This document shows positions 5,637 through 6,263 of a stretch of DNA of 6,263 nt, piece by piece. Positions within the stretch are counted from its first letter, which is position 1. Every line of letters starts with the position of its first letter. The notes under the pieces were generated by a model. It did no database searches. It had not been told where the DNA came from and worked only from the letters and a program-made list of their open reading frames with translations. Both the position numbers and the translations under genes were made by a program. Where the stretch lies: contig JBJOPY010000313.1 in assembly GCA_046050405.1 (NCBI GenBank), positions 1-6,263 on the forward strand, written 5' to 3'. The stretch is from JADKCL01 sp046050405. Its GTDB lineage: Bacteria; Bacteroidota; Bacteroidia; J057; JADKCL01.

Positions 5637-5911
5637 CAACAGGACACCTCGAATGATGGGTGTTGGCCAGCCCCTTCGGGACAACTGTGGCAGGCCCGAT
5701 GCTTGCAGTGTAGTGAAGGGCGAGACCGGTCTTTGATATCACTGCCGGTGCGGTTGCCCTCGACACCCGACAGATATTTGACCTTGCCGGTGTTCAACCG
5801 GCTGATCTGCTCCACGACCAGGCCGGGGAGCCGGGTGTCCTGCTGGGCGTGGAGGAGGCTCTGCAGCAGGACAAGGCCGTACATGAACAAATGGTTTTTG
5901 ATCGATGGCAT
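5636..5911 (-). CDS. Small exported protein with Cys/His-rich tail (91 aa)
   Basis: The N-terminus looks like a Sec signal peptide: MPSIKNH, a hydrophobic core FMYGLVLLQSLL (9-20) and a likely cleavage site around LHA-QQ (22/23). A short polar stretch follows (LVVEQISRLNTGKVKYLSG, 31-49). All four cysteines fall in the last 23 residues (Cys69, 74, 77 and the C-terminal residue Cys91), together with His68, 71, 75 and 84. The local motif is CKHRACHSCPEG. Such a cluster could hold disulfides or a metal; it is not a CxxCH haem site. Third codon positions are G/C-rich up to about residue 60 and less so afterwards, so the tail could be read in the wrong frame after an indel. The gene starts five bases after the preceding stop and overlaps the next start by one base. 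I know no family for it. Confidence 0.6.
   Translation of the reverse strand: MPSIKNHLFMYGLVLLQSLLHAQQDTRLPGLVVEQISRLNTGKVKYLSGVEGNRTGSDIKDRSRPSLHCKHRACHSCPEGAGQHPSFEVSC
5645..5650 (-). promoter_or_regulatory. Ribosome-binding site for the 99-residue protein, inside the upstream gene
   Basis: Leftward reading gives GAGGTG with an 8-base spacer to the ATG at 5636. It is the clearest Shine-Dalgarno sequence in the window and lies within the last codons of the preceding gene. It decides the start in favour of 5636 rather than the in-frame TTG at 5684 or the ATG at 5621. Confidence 0.65.
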
Positions 5912-5916
5912 CCTGT

Positions 5917-6263
5917 TTATTTCTCAGGGTGAAGGCTCGGGCTCACGGGAACATTGGTATGGGGCGCCACGCTGTCCACCTCCTCGAGGCCGTAGCCCGG
6001 ATGGAGGAATTGCAAGCGGATGAATTTCTCGCGAGCCTTGGAGGGGATGTGCAGCACATACCATCCGAATTCGTCGGAATGGGTTGCAATGTTCCGGTAG
6101 CTTACCCGCACACCGCCGAGGGGCCGCCCGGTCACAAAGTCACGGACATGACCGAAGACGCTGTCGAGCCCCGCGAGGGCCACCTCCAGGTAGATGGCCC
6201 TTCCCTCCCGCAGGACGTAGGCCGAGTCCGGGCGCACCGCCCTGTAGGGCTGCTCGTGGGCGA
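5917..6263 (-). CDS. C-terminal part of an exported-type protein with a carboxypeptidase-regulatory-like domain (partial)
   Basis: The frame stays open to the right edge of the window, upstream of a GTG at 6237, so the visible 115 residues are almost certainly the C-terminus of a longer protein. The segment VFGHVRDFVTGRPLGGVRVSYRN, followed by T-H-S-D-E-F-G-W-Y-V-L, has the layout of carboxypeptidase-regulatory-like beta-sandwich domains (G-x-V-x-D-x-x-T-G-x-P-L-x-G-V-x-V, then a D/E-x-x-G-x-Y turn). These domains usually occur in surface or periplasmic proteins as binding or spacer modules. The remainder (FIRLQFLHPGYGLEEVDSV) continues the sheet, and the chain ends in a Pro/Ser-rich tail. 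Its catalytic or anchoring parts, if any, lie outside the window. It is the first visible gene of the leftward group, followed after five bases by the small Cys-rich protein gene. Start not visible. Confidence 0.8.
   Translation of the reverse strand, partial: AHEQPYRAVRPDSAYVLREGRAIYLEVALAGLDSVFGHVRDFVTGRPLGGVRVSYRNIATHSDEFGWYVLHIPSKAREKFIRLQFLHPGYGLEEVDSVAPHTNVPVSPSLHPEK

Noticed and set aside
5692..5707. CHSC/CKHRAC region as a c-type haem motif
   Set aside because: The order is CHxC, not CxxCH, and there is no second Cys two residues before a His in the required arrangement.
5041..5766. Leftward 241-codon open frame
   Set aside because: It overlaps the two small genes and the start of the membrane protein gene in another phase, its product is Arg/Gly-rich, and it lacks start signals as good as GAGGTG at 5645-5650.

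Overview
The window is moderately GC-rich bacterial chromosomal DNA. It holds seven protein genes, one of them cut by the right edge. Two short genes read rightward on the left: a FlbD-like protein of 77 residues and an exported lipoprotein of 221 residues. Five tightly spaced genes read leftward and fill roughly 6263 down to 1482. I see no rRNA, tRNA, CRISPR array, insertion sequence or phage gene. The mix of a DUF2723/TMEM260-type membrane protein, a FlbD-like protein, lipoproteins without strong Shine-Dalgarno sites and a carboxypeptidase-regulatory-like fold suggests a Gram-negative bacterium of the Fibrobacterota/Bacteroidota/Gemmatimonadota kind. I lean towards Fibrobacterota, but this is inference from gene content only.

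Left part (1-1378, plus strand). A T7 run at 21-27 may be the end of a terminator for a gene outside the window. A weak promoter precedes the FlbD-like gene. That gene ends inside a hairpin (323-353), and a perfect 10-bp inverted repeat lies just beyond (370-401). About 375 bases then carry no convincing gene before the lipoprotein gene at 713. The lipoprotein gene converges on the leftward operon, and a stem-loop at 1442-1470 sits between the two stop codons.

Right part (1482-6263, minus strand). In order of transcription: the C-terminus of a protein with a beta-sandwich regulatory-like domain; a small exported protein with a Cys/His-rich tail (91 residues, 5 bases later); a 99-residue protein whose ATG overlaps the preceding stop as TGATG; a 604-residue multi-spanning membrane protein resembling the GT-C glycosyltransferase fold; and, after an 84-base gap with a possible internal promoter, a 641-residue DUF2723 protein of the TMEM260 class, also GT-C-like.

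The most interesting feature is this leftward cassette. It pairs two lipid-dependent-glycosyltransferase-like membrane proteins with two small unrecognised proteins, one of them exported and Cys-rich. A reasonable hypothesis is an envelope or secreted-protein glycosylation module with dedicated small partners. The sequence does not prove this, and a frameshift linking the two small genes has to be excluded first.
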